Assembly: GCA_037157565.1 (NCBI GenBank)
Contig: JAZHRO010000063.1
Location: 90,548,001-90,612,000 of the forward strand
DNA: 64,000 nt
Origin: Thalassia testudinum
Taxonomy: Eukaryota; Streptophyta; Magnoliopsida; Alismatales; Hydrocharitaceae
Direction of reading: 5' to 3'
Part shown: positions 32,414-43,366 of the stretch, piece after piece
Layout of the letters: every line of letters starts with the position of its first letter
Numbering within the stretch: the first letter of the stretch is position 1
Made by a program: the position numbers and the translations under genes
Notes under the pieces: generated by a model
The model's database searches: none
What the model was told of the DNA's origin: nothing
Seen by the model: the letters and a program-made list of their open reading frames with translations, nothing else

Positions 32414-35151
32414 TGATGAGAACCTCATCATGAGCCATAACTAGCTCTTTTTGACCTGATACAAATGATAAAAGCTCCTACATAACTCAAGGAAAGGCTT
32501 AACTCAGAGAATTCTGAGTTTAAGGAGAAAACAAGTCAAAAGGGGTAAAAATGAGATTTTACCAGTGTAATCTGCATACAGGTCCAAACATAGGTCAAAC
32601 AAACCAAATAAGAAGGAAAGTGGGATGATCTGATAAGGGTTACAGCAATTCCAAGGAACTAAATGATAATCTGTAACCCTAAAACAAACCCACTTCAATT
32701 CACAAGGTTCAAGGCAAAGCAAAAATGGAATAAACCCTCTAAAATTCATAGAAAAATAATCTCTAGGGTTTACAACCTTCAATTTGACCTTAGGAACCCA
32801 TCTTGACCTACACTGAGAACCATACCCAATTAATAACTTAATCTGGGTTTTTGCGTAAATTAACCGATCAAACAAGGTTTAATATAGAAATAAAATTCAC
32901 CATCAGATTCCTTAGGTCCTAATTAGTCATGTATAAAAACTTGAGCCTAAGAAGAAACCTTCTTGACCAACTTTACATTTTGGTCCTCAGCTATTTACTT
33001 TTTGGCCCTCAACTTTTGAACCCTCGCATTTTGGCCCCTAACTCTCCTTCGTTCTTTGCGTTCAGGTCCTCCCTGCAAAACCTGCCAGCACCATGCTCCG
33101 GCGACCTTGCACGGAGCATGGCGCCGCGCAGGGTAAGGGAGAGGGTCTGGCAAGTCAACCGGGAGTGCCCTACGTCGTCAGCCGTCGCTGGAACACCCCC
33201 CTGGTCGCTGCAACCCACCATACCGGCCGTGCGAACGCACGGACGGTATGGGTAACCTTACTCCGGCGTCCTCCGGCGAGGGAGACACGTCGTCTCCCTC
33301 CGCCCTCTTCTCTGGTTCAGCCCCTATAAATACCCCCCGTCGCTCCGCCGTTCAGGGGAGCTCGGATCTGACGGAGAAAACCCCCAACTTTCCTCTCTTC
33401 CCACTCCGGCAGACGCCCACCAACTCCGGCGGTTCCTCCTCCTCTTCGCTCTGCCGCAATACCAGCAGCAGAGACTTCTTCCCTTGCTCTTCCCGCGCCG
33501 CGCCGCACCCAGCGCACGCCTCTCCAGCCCTCTCCTCGCCGTCGCTCCTTCCTCTGGGCAGCTTCTTCTCCGGCGACAGTCGATACGACTGTCGCCTCCT
33601 CCGGCCCCTCCTCGTCTTGCTAAGTAGGTAGAACTCCTCCTCTTCCTCCCCTCTTCCTTTTCCTCACTTTAAACATTTATTGTCGCCCTCGATTCCAACC
33701 AATCACCCTCACCTTCTCCGCCTCCGGCCATCCTCCGGCGAGCCGCTCCCATCACTCCAGCATCCCACACGGCTCGCCGACCTGCACATAATCTCCGCCT
33801 CCTCACCCTGATTCATTTCCGCCCTTCCACTTCCCCCAAATCACCCTCTGCAACTCCACCGAACAAACCCATCTCCCGACTCACAGTCCGACCTAGGGCA
33901 GCCCTTAGGCTCCGCCCCGCCACCTGCACACCCCCCGACCACCTTCGTCGTGCCACGGCGAAGGTCCTCCGCATTTCTGATTGGGCCGAGAGGCTGTTTT
34001 CTGTGGGCAGGTACCTGCGCTCGTCGCCGCCATTGTTGAAGCGAAGCAGCTTCTTCACCTGCTGCCCCAGGTGCGCCGCGCCCAGGTCACACTCCCAGGC
34101 TGTGCGGGGGCATTTCGGCAAAGCGTTAGGCTGCAGTTGAGGCGAAGCTCTCGCGCGAAGCCCCCGCGCTTCGCCTCGACTGCCGCTGCTTCCTCCGCGC
34201 AGGCACCCAAATTGGGGTGGGACATTTAGTCCCACCTCGTAACCTTTCAGAGGAGAGCGCCCGCATAAAGGAAAAAAGTGCCTTATGCTCGTTGCCTCCT
34301 GAGCACGGGGTGAGGTCCCTCTCACTCACTCGCTCGACCCGGTCTCGTCCGCGCTCACGCCTCGCGGACCTGGCCCGACCCGACTTAGACTGACCTGCAC
34401 TCCTCGCCCACCACGCACGCCGGTGGGCCTGGACCCGGGCGCGACCCGTACCCGGCAACCCGGCAGCTCTGGGAGAGCTTTCCTACGAGCGGTTTCTGTG
34501 AGAGAGAGACGCGGGGGAGGGTAGAGATAGGTTTTGCCCCTCTGATCAAGCTGTGTAAGTGTGCAGGCACAGGTGAAGAAGAACCATGGAAGAAGACGAA
34601 GGCTGAAGGAAGGAGGATCACCGAGCGGCACTGTAGCAGCGGCGGTTTAAGTCGTCTGATTAGAAAATCAGACGATGTCCTGAAGGCAAAGAAGGAGAAG
34701 GAAGGCGAGGCAGAGGAGAACACAGAGAGGCCAAGGGAAGAACTGAAAGAAGAAGAAGAGCACGAGAAGAAGATCTGAAGAAAGGAAAAGAAGAAAGAAA
34801 GAAGAAGAAGAACAGGACCGCTCTGCAGAAGAAAAAGGAAGAGACGAGCAGAAACAGCTGAAAGAAGAAGAAGAACATCACCACTGCAGATAAAGAAGAA
34901 CAAAGGAAGAGAGCAGAAGATCTGAGAAGGAAGAAGAGGAGAAGCAAAGAGAAAAGAAGAAAAGCCAACAAATTCTCTCTCTCTCTCTTTATTTTTGTAA
35001 TAAGAATTTGTATCTCTAGAATACAGTTTGCTCCCTGAGTTCGACCTCGGGAACTCTTTATTTCCGAGTAACAAATTGTATTAAACTGGTAATCACCTCT
35101 CTATACTATACTACGACGAAATAATAAAACTGTAGAGGAAGGTCGCCACCA
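32414..35151 (+). repeat. Element D 5' LTR
   Basis: Contains a TATA box (33325-33332), a CT-rich R region, a near-pure purine tract at about 34680-34975 built from GAAGAA units, and CCCTGAGTTCGACC at 35033-35046. The opening TGATGAGAACCTCATCA is itself a palindrome-like sequence. Confidence 0.95.
33325..33332 (+). promoter_or_regulatory. TATA box of the D 5' LTR
   Basis: TATAAATA followed by CCCCCCGTCGC; repeated at 44278-44285 in the 3' LTR. Confidence 0.75.
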
Positions 35152-35156
35152 GTTTT

Positions 35157-35174
35157 TGGCGCCGCTGCCGGGGA
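35157..35174 (+). other. Primer-binding site of element D
   Basis: TGGCGCCGCTGCCGGGGA, a few bases after the LTR end at 35151; identical to element B. Athila/Tat-type, conventionally tRNA-Asp. Confidence 0.9.
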
Positions 35175-36085
35175 GCAACGGCTATTCTAGAGGTAAACAT
35201 TCCTGTTTCTTTTTAATTTCTGATAATCTCCTCTCTTTTGTGCAGCTACAGGAAATCAAGAAGACAAGCAACCACACGACAACCACTCCGAGGACAGGTA
35301 TTTGTTTTTTCCTCTCGTTATTAACCCCTAAACTCTAAAGAGGAAGAAAAGAAAAGAACAAGCAATATAGGGCTAACCTGTCTTCCATACTTAGTAACCA
35401 TAAAAAGTTGCATGTTTTCAACCCATTATTCCTGCACACTATTAAGGGTATTTAGGGGCTAACACATTCTTGCTTGAGCCCTAATTACCCAACAAAGAGC
35501 TAACTGGACCAAGTAGAGCCAACCTAGGATCCAACACTAGGGATTTAGAGACACACTCCTTAAGCAAGAATTGAGAAAACCAAATGAAGTGTGCCCAAGC
35601 CCTTGTCTGAAAATACCTATCCAAAGAAAACCTAAAACAATTGGCTCTCTAAACACTTGAACCCTAAAAGACATGACCTAAAAGCTCTCAAAGGAAACAA
35701 GAGGTAAAGTTGACCCCTTGGGTCAACCAACCTTAAATTAGGTCACTCTTTGCACTTAAAAGACTAAAGTTCAAGTGAAACCTTAAGCATCCTGATCTTA
35801 AAGTAAAAATTAGTAGACTTAAGAGGTCAAGATCCCCATTCTGGTCTACCTGGAACCGCAGTGACAAGAGAGGTCGGGTGGGGGAAACCCTGTAACCCGT
35901 GGGGACGCTCTACCGTGTAGGGGTCTTTGCGGGACTCTCCCTCTCTGGCTGCCCAGGTAATTCTCAGGTGGACTATCTTTTTGATCAAGGGGTCCATCTG
36001 CCCCGCACCTCTATAGTCACCCAACACATTTTTGAGTGTCTTGAGTGGGTCCAGCACCTTCTAAACTCACCTCTTCCAACAGTGC
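35175..36085 (+). other. Element D leader
   Basis: Noncoding stretch with only short frames. It differs in wording from the A/B leader, showing D is a separate family. Confidence 0.7.
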
Positions 36086-36235
36086 ATGTACGGAAGGAGG
36101 TCCTTAAGACCACCCTTAAGACCTCCTTTAGAAATTCGCTCTCATCAAGGCCAAGCCTCGACGCCCGTGTTTGTGCAGCAACACCCTCACATTATTCTCT
36201 CTTCTGATTCAGAACCAAGTTCTTCTTCCCCCATC

Positions 36236-38695
36236 ATGGCTCAGCCAGTTGAGGAAGAAAATAATCTGGAGCACCAGCTCCAGCGACTCAATGACCTCTT
36301 CCAAAACTTCGTGCACCCACCACAGCGTCCTATGATGCGGGACCACTACAATCCTGCTGCGGTGGCCATTGAGCCTCGAGTCAGAATCCCGACTGGAGGA
36401 CTTGATTCCGAATTAAAGCCCAACATGATTCATGCTATACCTAAATTTCATGGGCTTAATTCTGAAGATCCCTTCCAGCACATCAAACAGCTAAAGCATC
36501 TGGCCCAAACTTTTGGGTCAGATGCGCAAAATCGGGATATTCTTCTCATGAAGATGTTCTCCTTTTCTCTTATGGACAAGGCTACCCATTGGTATCAAAC
36601 TCAGACCCGGCCGATTAACACTTGGGAAGAACTTCAATCCGAGTTTTTGAAAAAGTTTTTTCCCTTTAGTCGGACCAACGCCTTGCGCCATCAGATTACA
36701 CACTTCACTCAACAATCAGGAGAACCTCTCCATGAGGCATGGGATCGTTTTCAGGATCTCATGAGAAAGTGCCCCCATCACGGAGTTCCTAAATGGGAAC
36801 AAGTCCAATCTTTTTACCAGGGACTCCGTGAGGACATCCGCCTTTTCGTCAATGCAACTTGCGGAGGAAATATCATGAGTCAACATGAAGACACCGTGTG
36901 GGAGATTCTCGAAAACATGTGCGAGAACTCCATCAACAATGACTCCATGGGATTATTCGACAGGACGAATACCCGTGCAGCGACGAATCTTAGGGGAGCA
37001 CATGAGACGCAGGGCCTGTCCGCATCAGTCGACCTGGAATTAATGGCCAGTCGATTGGACAAGGTTTCAATCATTGAGAAGAAGGTGGATGAGCTGACTC
37101 AGCACTTGCAGCGAGCCACCTCTGCGCGTAACTCCTTTGCACAACCTCCTTCCACACAGGAGACTGTGCAAAACATCCTCCACCGATCTTCCCCTAGGAT
37201 GGATCCATATCCATCTCCATCTGATTCTCGAATCGGAGGATCATCCGATCCTTTCTACGCCAGCCCGGGGAACTCCATTCCCCCTTTCCCTGATTCTCAA
37301 GAGGTTCTTCAGACCTGCGAGGACCTCAACGCCATCCAGAACGACCCATTCTCCAACACTTACAACCCTGGATGGCGAAACCATCCCAATTTTCAGTGGG
37401 CGGGAAATTCCCAAACCCAAAGACCACCTTTTCAGTCCCGCCCACAGCCCTCTCGTCATTTCCAGCCGCCTCAGCCTCGGCCCAACCCTACTTATCCATC
37501 AGGGCCAAATCAGGATCAAATGTCCCTAATCCTTCAGACTCTGGCTGACATTCAAAAAACGAATGCGGCTATTCAAAAACAGCACAAGGACAAACTTACA
37601 GAGGTTAAAACTCAACTGGCCCAGTTGACAAATTCTCGCCAGCCAGGCACACTCCCTTCCCAACCTCTTCCTAACCCGAATAACGTGCCGACCCAGAAGC
37701 GCGTTATGAGTCCAAATTTAGGCCACGCACAATGGATTTATCAGGCCCCCACTGCTCCATCTCCAGACGAGATGGAAACTTCAACTTCTTATGCGGGATT
37801 TCAGCAGCAGCCACCCCTCTTACCAAACCCAAACCAAAATCAGGCCGGATTAAATTCTGTAACAACACGTAGTGGTAAAACAACTCATGACCCGCATTAT
37901 CCAAACCACTCCAAGCCTGATAACCATGACCCTGGGATAGTTATCCAAGATACCACTGTCCCAGGTCAAGAACCCAGACCTATCCTAGAAGAACCAACCA
38001 AGGTCCCATTCCCTGAAGCCTTAATCAAAGAAAAGAGAAGAACCAAGCCCGTGGCACCTGAGGAGGACCTGGTCAAGCTCTTTGAGCAGGTCCACATAAA
38101 CATCCCCTTGATGGATGCAATCCACCACGTACCGGCTTATGCACGATTTTTAAAGAATGTGTGTACACCCCAGCGTAAGCCGCGAACCAAGAGTGGGAGT
38201 CCAATTGTTCTGTCAGAGCAAGCCAGCTCTGTAATCCTAAGCAGACTCCCACCTAAGGCTAAAGATCCTGGTACTCCCCTGATTTCCTGCAAGATAGGTG
38301 ATACACAATTTGACAGAGCATTGCTAGACTTGGGTGCTTCCATAAATCTGATACCCACATCCTTACTTAACCATCTAGAAGAATCTGAGCTAAAACCAAC
38401 TGAGGTGACATTACAATTAGCAGATCGATCTATAAAGTCACCAAAAGGGATTCTCGAGGATGTTATTGTGAGAGTGCGGGATTTCTACTTTCCTGTAGAC
38501 TTCATAGTCTTAGATATGGACGCACCTGAGAACCCTAGGGATACACCAATCATTTTAGGGAGACCTTTCTTGGCTACTGCTAGAGCCAACATTAGCTGTG
38601 AGGAGGGCCAAATAGAGCTCAAATTTGGGAATCAAACACTGAAAATTGATATATTTAAGGCCCAACAAGGAATCAATTGCGGTGTCATCGAATAG
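36236..38695 (+). CDS. Element D gag and protease
   Basis: Chosen start is ATG 36236 (MAQPVEEENN), which corresponds to the gag start of element A; the same frame is open from an ATG at 36086. The capsid-like gag core spans roughly residues 45-220 (IPKFHGLNSEDPFQHI, WYQTQTRPINTWEELQSEF, FQDLMRKCPHHGVPKW, ATCGGNIMSQ). A Pro/Gln/Asn-rich stretch with NPGWRNHPNFQW follows. Near the end is the retropepsin-like site ALLDLGASINLIPTS, with DLG as in Athila elements. Gag packages the RNA and the protease would mature the polyprotein. No CCHC knuckle is visible. The frame ends with TAG at 38693; the RT continues in the same frame beyond it, so the stop splits what is usually one polyprotein. Confidence 0.88.
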   Translation: MAQPVEEENNLEHQLQRLNDLFQNFVHPPQRPMMRDHYNPAAVAIEPRVRIPTGGLDSELKPNMIHAIPKFHGLNSEDPFQHIKQLKHLAQTFGSDAQNRDILLMKMFSFSLMDKATHWYQTQTRPINTWEELQSEFLKKFFPFSRTNALRHQITHFTQQSGEPLHEAWDRFQDLMRKCPHHGVPKWEQVQSFYQGLREDIRLFVNATCGGNIMSQHEDTVWEILENMCENSINNDSMGLFDRTNTRAATNLRGAHETQGLSASVDLELMASRLDKVSIIEKKVDELTQHLQRATSARNSFAQPPSTQETVQNILHRSSPRMDPYPSPSDSRIGGSSDPFYASPGNSIPPFPDSQEVLQTCEDLNAIQNDPFSNTYNPGWRNHPNFQWAGNSQTQRPPFQSRPQPSRHFQPPQPRPNPTYPSGPNQDQMSLILQTLADIQKTNAAIQKQHKDKLTEVKTQLAQLTNSRQPGTLPSQPLPNPNNVPTQKRVMSPNLGHAQWIYQAPTAPSPDEMETSTSYAGFQQQPPLLPNPNQNQAGLNSVTTRSGKTTHDPHYPNHSKPDNHDPGIVIQDTTVPGQEPRPILEEPTKVPFPEALIKEKRRTKPVAPEEDLVKLFEQVHINIPLMDAIHHVPAYARFLKNVCTPQRKPRTKSGSPIVLSEQASSVILSRLPPKAKDPGTPLISCKIGDTQFDRALLDLGASINLIPTSLLNHLEESELKPTEVTLQLADRSIKSPKGILEDVIVRVRDFYFPVDFIVLDMDAPENPRDTPIILGRPFLATARANISCEEGQIELKFGNQTLKIDIFKAQQGINCGVIE

Positions 38696-40083
38696 ATTTG
38701 TGACATTAGGACTTTGGTTGATGAAACATACTTCCAGAATGATCTGATTATACCTCATCAACCGCAGAAAGATCTTGATCCGCAAACTGAGGAATCAAAT
38801 CCAGATATGAACAGCCCAGTAACTCCCACCCTTGAACCTCACATCTATACTGAACCACCCGCTGCTGCTGATAACCCCATCCTCGAACTGAAGCCCCTTC
38901 CTACTCACTTGAAATACATCTTTTTGGGTTCTAATCAGACCCTTCCTATGATTATTAATTCCAACCTCAGTCTTGAACAGGAATCCCGTCTGATTGTTGT
39001 CCTCCAGCAACATCGCAGAGCCATCGGGTGGACTCTCGATGATTTGACTGGAATAAGTCCCTCTTTTTGTACTCATCATATCTATTCAGAAGAGGGCACA
39101 CGACCTTCTCGTGAAATGCAGAGACGCTTAAACCCCAATCTGCAGGAGGTCGTGAAAAAGGAGATCATCAAGTGGTTAGATGCCGGAATCATCTACCCGA
39201 TCTCCGATAGTCGTTGGGTGAGCCCAATTCAGGTCGTGCCCAAGAAGGCAGGACTCACCACTATAACGACTGAGACCGGAGAAATCATTCCTACCCGATT
39301 AGCCAATTCGTGGAGAATCTGTATAGATTACCGCCGACTCAATTCCTCCACGAAGAAGGATCATTTCCCACTGCCTTTCATTGATCAGATTCTCGAGAAA
39401 CTAGCGGGAAATAGGTTCTTCTGCTTTCTTGACGGGTACTCCGGTTACAACCAGGTGGCAATCCATCCTGAGGACCAAGAAAAGACCACGTTCACCTGCC
39501 CCTTCGGAACATACGCTTTTCGAAGGATGCCTTTCGGTCTTTGCAATGCACCTGCTACTTTTCAGCGATGCATGCTTGCCATATTCTCAAATATGGTAGG
39601 TGATTATCTGGAAGTCTTCATGGATGACTTTTCAGTTTTCGGAGCATCATTTGACGATTGCCTCCAACACTTGGTCCAGATACTCAGGCGGTGCATCGAT
39701 GTGAATTTGGTTCTTTCCTGGGAAAAGAGCCATTTCATGGTGCCTGAGGGAATTGTCCTGGGGCACTCAATTTCGGAAAAAGGCATCCAAGTGGACCGAG
39801 CTAAGGTTGATCTGATTTCTCACCTTCCTATACCTAGCTCGATCAAGGACATCCGATCTTTTTTGGGGCATGTCGGTTTTTATCGACGATTTATCCCTGA
39901 TTTTTCAAAAATTGCGCGCCCCCTGACCACCTTCTCTCCAAGGATGTACCTTTCAAAATTTCCAAGGAATGCACTCAAGCATTTGAAATCCTGCATGACC
40001 GAGTCACCCAAGCCCCGATCCTACAGTCCCTTGATTGGTCTCAACCCTTTGAGATCATGTGCGATGCATCCGACTTCGCTGTA
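38696..40083 (+). pseudogene. Element D reverse transcriptase (frameshifted)
   Basis: In frame with gag but after a stop, and without its own ATG near the start. The RT core runs from about 39090: MQRRLNPNLQEVVKKEI, WRICIDYRRLN, DHFPLPFIDQIL, FTCPFGTYAFRRMPFGLC and the catalytic VFMDDFSVFG. The connection motif IRSFLGHVGFYRRFIPDFSKIARPL follows near 39850-39920. About 39930 the frame is lost, apparently by one missing base, and RNase H continues in another frame. RT copies the RNA into DNA. The catalytic residues are intact; only the frame and the upstream stop are damaged. Confidence 0.88.
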
Positions 40084-41637
40084 GGAGCGATTTTGGGGCA
40101 GAAAATTGACGGGAAACCTGTGGTCATTTACTACGCCAGCAAAACACTCGATGAGGCTCAGCGTAACTATACGGTTACTGAGAAAGAGCTGCTAGCTGTA
40201 GTATTTGCCCTAGAAAAATTCAGATCGTACCTTCTGGGTTCCCGTGTCATCATATACTCGGATCACACAGCTGTGAGGCATCTCCTTGCAAAGAAGGACG
40301 CGAAACCTCGATTAATCCGATGGATCTTGCTATTGCAAGAATTTGACCTTGAGATTCGCGACAAAGCGGGAAAGAAAAATGTGGTAGCTGATCACTTGTC
40401 CCGTCTTCCTTATGAAATAATTGACCCTTCCAGACCCATCACTGAGCATTTTCCCGATGAGCACCTGCTGACTATTGGTACTAGCCTTCCATGGTTCGCT
40501 AATGTAGTAAATTACTTGGCATCTCATCATATCCCATCCGATTGGCCGAAGGCCAAGAAGGAAAAATTACGCTCCGATGCCAAGTATTACATTTGGGAAG
40601 ACCCGTACCTCTTCCGCATAGGTGCCGATCAGATCATCCGGAGATGTGTCCCAGAAGAGGAATTCAACAATATCCTCTCTTTCTGCCATGACCAGGCATG
40701 CGGTGGCCATTTCGCCGGGCATAAAACCGCATCAAAAGTCCTTCAGTGCAGCTTTTACTGGCCCACACTGTTCAAAGACGCATACAGTCACTGCAAGGCA
40801 TGCAGTCGTTGCCAGACTTTGGGCAACATGAGCCATCGCGACATGATGCCTATGCAACCGATTCTAGTATGCGAAATCTTTGATGTTTGGGGGATTGATT
40901 TTATGGGCCCCTTTCCTGTTTCGGATGGTTTCGAATACATTCTGTTGGCTGTGGACTACGTGTCCAAATGGATCGAAGCCATACTGACCCGAACCTGTGA
41001 TCACAAAATCGTTCTCAAATTCATTCATCAAAACATTTTCTCAAGGTTCGGGATTCCTCGTGCAATAATCTCTGATGGGGGGACCCATTTCACAAATGCT
41101 CAATTTAGGTCACTGATGACCAAATACGGGGTGTCTCACCGAATCTCTACTCCTTACCACCCCCAAACTAATGGTCTAGCTGAGCTGTCTAATCGGGAGA
41201 TCAAGAAAATCCTGCAAGTCACTGTTCGACCTGACAGGAAGGACTGGTCGTCCCAACTTCCGGAAGCATTGTGGGCCTATAGGACCGCCCACAAAACCCA
41301 ATTGGGCATGTCTCCCTTTAGACTGGTATACGGAAAGGCGTGTCACCTTCCCGTAGAACTGGAGCATAAAGCCTATTGGGCAGTACGGAACTGTAATCTA
41401 AATTTTTCGAAGGCTGGAACCCACAGAAAACTTCAAATCAGCGAGATCGATGAATTACGCTTAGACGCGTATGAGAGCTCGCGAATCTACAAGGAGCGGG
41501 TTAAAGCCTTCCACGACAAGCATATCTCGAGAAAAATCTTTCATCCTGGTCAGAAGGTCCTACTCTTTGATGCCCGACTCAAACTTTTCCCGGGAAAGCT
41601 GCGATCCAAGTGGGTCGGACCATATTTAGTCCAATAA
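40040..41637 (+). pseudogene. Element D RNase H and integrase
   Basis: RNase H motifs: FEIMCDASDFAVGAIL, YTVTEKELLAVVFAL, IIYSDHTAVRHLL, VVADHLSRL. Integrase follows with its zinc-binding HHCC part ([25 protein letters not shown]), then [34 protein letters not shown] and YHPQTNGLAELSNREIKKIL, containing the expected catalytic acidic residues. The frame ends with TAA at 41635-41637. Downstream, the same frame still encodes the end of pol ([23 protein letters not shown]) to a TGA at 41779-41781, so the TAA is probably a premature stop. The upstream boundary is set by the frameshift near 39930; the first in-frame ATG (40057) is internal and not a real start. Confidence 0.88.
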
Positions 41638-42775
41638 GTTTTTAGAAATGAAGCTATCGAAATCAGTCCACTCAGCCACAATTCCGAACCTTTCATCGTG
41701 AACGGTCAGAGACTCAAGCCGTTCATTGATGTGACTTCTACTGATTTGGCTGAAGCATCTTATATCCTCCATTCCCCTTGAGCTTATTGCGCCCAGCCGA
41801 TGGCGTAAAACTCAGCGCTTAACGGGAGGCAACCCATCATTTTCCTAAAAATCCAAAACCTTTTTCTGACACCTTTTTGCACTTAAGGTTCACCCTTGTA
41901 GACAGCCGACCCCACCTCAGATGCTTGCATCTGGGATTAGAAATCGTTCGCAAAATTCAACTTGACCCATTCACTCATCCAAATTTCTGTCTTAAGGAAT
42001 GAACTAAGAAAAAAAAAAAAAACCCTTAGGTTACAATGAGGACATTGCAAATCTTAGGCCTGGGGGGTATGAAAGTGCAAAAACTTGTAAGAAAAGGTTT
42101 CAAACAAAAAATTCACATATGCCAAAAACACCATAAAAATAAAAAATAAAAAATAAAAAAAAATTTCGAAAAAGAATAAGAGGAAAAGAGGAGAAGGAAA
42201 TTTTGTGAAGAAGAAGGAGAAAAGAAACAAAAGGAAAAAAGGAGCACAAAATATAAGAAAAAAAGTGATACTCATTAGTAAGGAACTAAGGAATTAACCT
42301 AAGTTCTAGACCTCATTCAAGAAAATAACTGAAAAGTGCACAATGAGATTAGTAAGAACGCAAACCTTAGGCATTCTTGGATAGACTCTTAGTACCCATT
42401 AAGATCTGAACATTCCTCAAGAGGTTGAGGAAAATGAAAAGCTGAAGTATTAGGTCTAAGGCTTAGGGAGTATTTGGCCTCGTTAACTAATTTTTGGTTT
42501 ACGGGACTTAGTAACCTAAGCACCCTAACCTCACACACAGCCTGGTTCAGTAAGCGTAAAAATCAAAATCACGCAGAAGCGTCGCAAAATTCTGAAAAGA
42601 ACACCTAGAATAGGAGCGGCCGATCAACACAAGTTGATTTGGACGAGTTCCCAGCGCGGAGAGGCGGGAAATCCCCTCGAAGATGCGTAACAAAATATCA
42701 TCTCCTCGGTGCTTGTCTCTTAGGATATTCACATATCCTACTGGGGGGCATGTAAGCACTCTGCTGGTTCAGATT

Positions 42776-42920
42776 CCATGGATGGCATTATCTCGAAGTG
42801 TCAATTTCCAGGGTCTGGATTCGGCCACGGAACACCATGGATGGGATTATCTCGAAATCTCAATAGCCAGGGTTCCGGGGGTTGCCATGGGCGGTGCTAT
42901 CTCGAAGCATCGATCGCTAG
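42776..42920 (+). repeat. Three imperfect direct repeats in D 3' region
   Basis: Units start CCATGGATGGCATTATCTCG (42776), CCATGGATGGGATTATCTCG (42835) and CCATGGGCGGTGCTATCTCG (42885), each about 36-40 bp and ending in a (C)CAGGGT-like or CTAGG block. Different in sequence from, but at the same relative place as, the paired repeats of A and B. Confidence 0.85.
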
Positions 42921-43328
42921 GAACCCTTGAGGATTGATGATGGGAGCAAGGAATCTGATACAGACCGTGTTGAAAAGCCAATCCTAGGCTAGAACTAAAA
43001 AGAAAAAGAGAGAGAAAACTCTCCAAACGGAAAAACTTTCTATCTCTCTCTTATAAAACGCACTGCGAACTGAGCCAGGGCTAAAATCATTTCAAGCACG
43101 GGTGCTTTAACCACAAAGTCCAATAAATCTTAGGTTAGCTCTCGTGGGCCTTAAAAACCTTTGCTAAGGACTGAGGCTAAGGCTAGACAGATTTGGATCT
43201 TGATTGGTACTAGAGTACCTTTTAGGCCTATGGTCAGCATTCTAACCTAATCTAAGCTCAAATGAAAAAGCACTTATCTGAAGCTATTAAGAACTTCATG
43301 GTCTAGAACAAGGGTTAAAACTTTAAGA

Positions 43329-43366
43329 TTTTGCTAAGGGACTAGCAAAAGCTAGGCATGGGGGTA
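43329..43366 (+). promoter_or_regulatory. Hairpin plus polypurine tract of element D
   Basis: TTTTGCT and AGCAAAA (43329-43335, 43344-43350) flank an eight-base loop. The polypurine tract follows at 43354-43366 and abuts the 3' LTR. It is the counterpart of the A and B hairpins. Confidence 0.65.

Larger units (their letters stand above)
41638..43366 (+). other. Element D pol tail and 3' noncoding region
   Basis: 41638-41781 is the pol tail after the premature stop. The rest is noncoding: an internal G-rich tract AGGCCTGGGGGGTA (42056-42069), A-rich stretches, three imperfect direct repeats (42776-42920), a hairpin (43329-43350) and the polypurine tract AGGCATGGGGGTA (43354-43366). Confidence 0.85.

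Noticed and set aside
32504..32875. 123-codon minus-strand frame kept in both D LTRs (32504-32875, 43457-43828)
   Set aside because: LTRs are copies of each other with little divergence; no motif or start context supports a gene.
34385..35074. 229-codon Ser/Phe-rich minus-strand frame in the D LTR, also in the 3' LTR
   Set aside because: It is the complement of the purine-rich tract; presence in both LTRs follows from their common origin.
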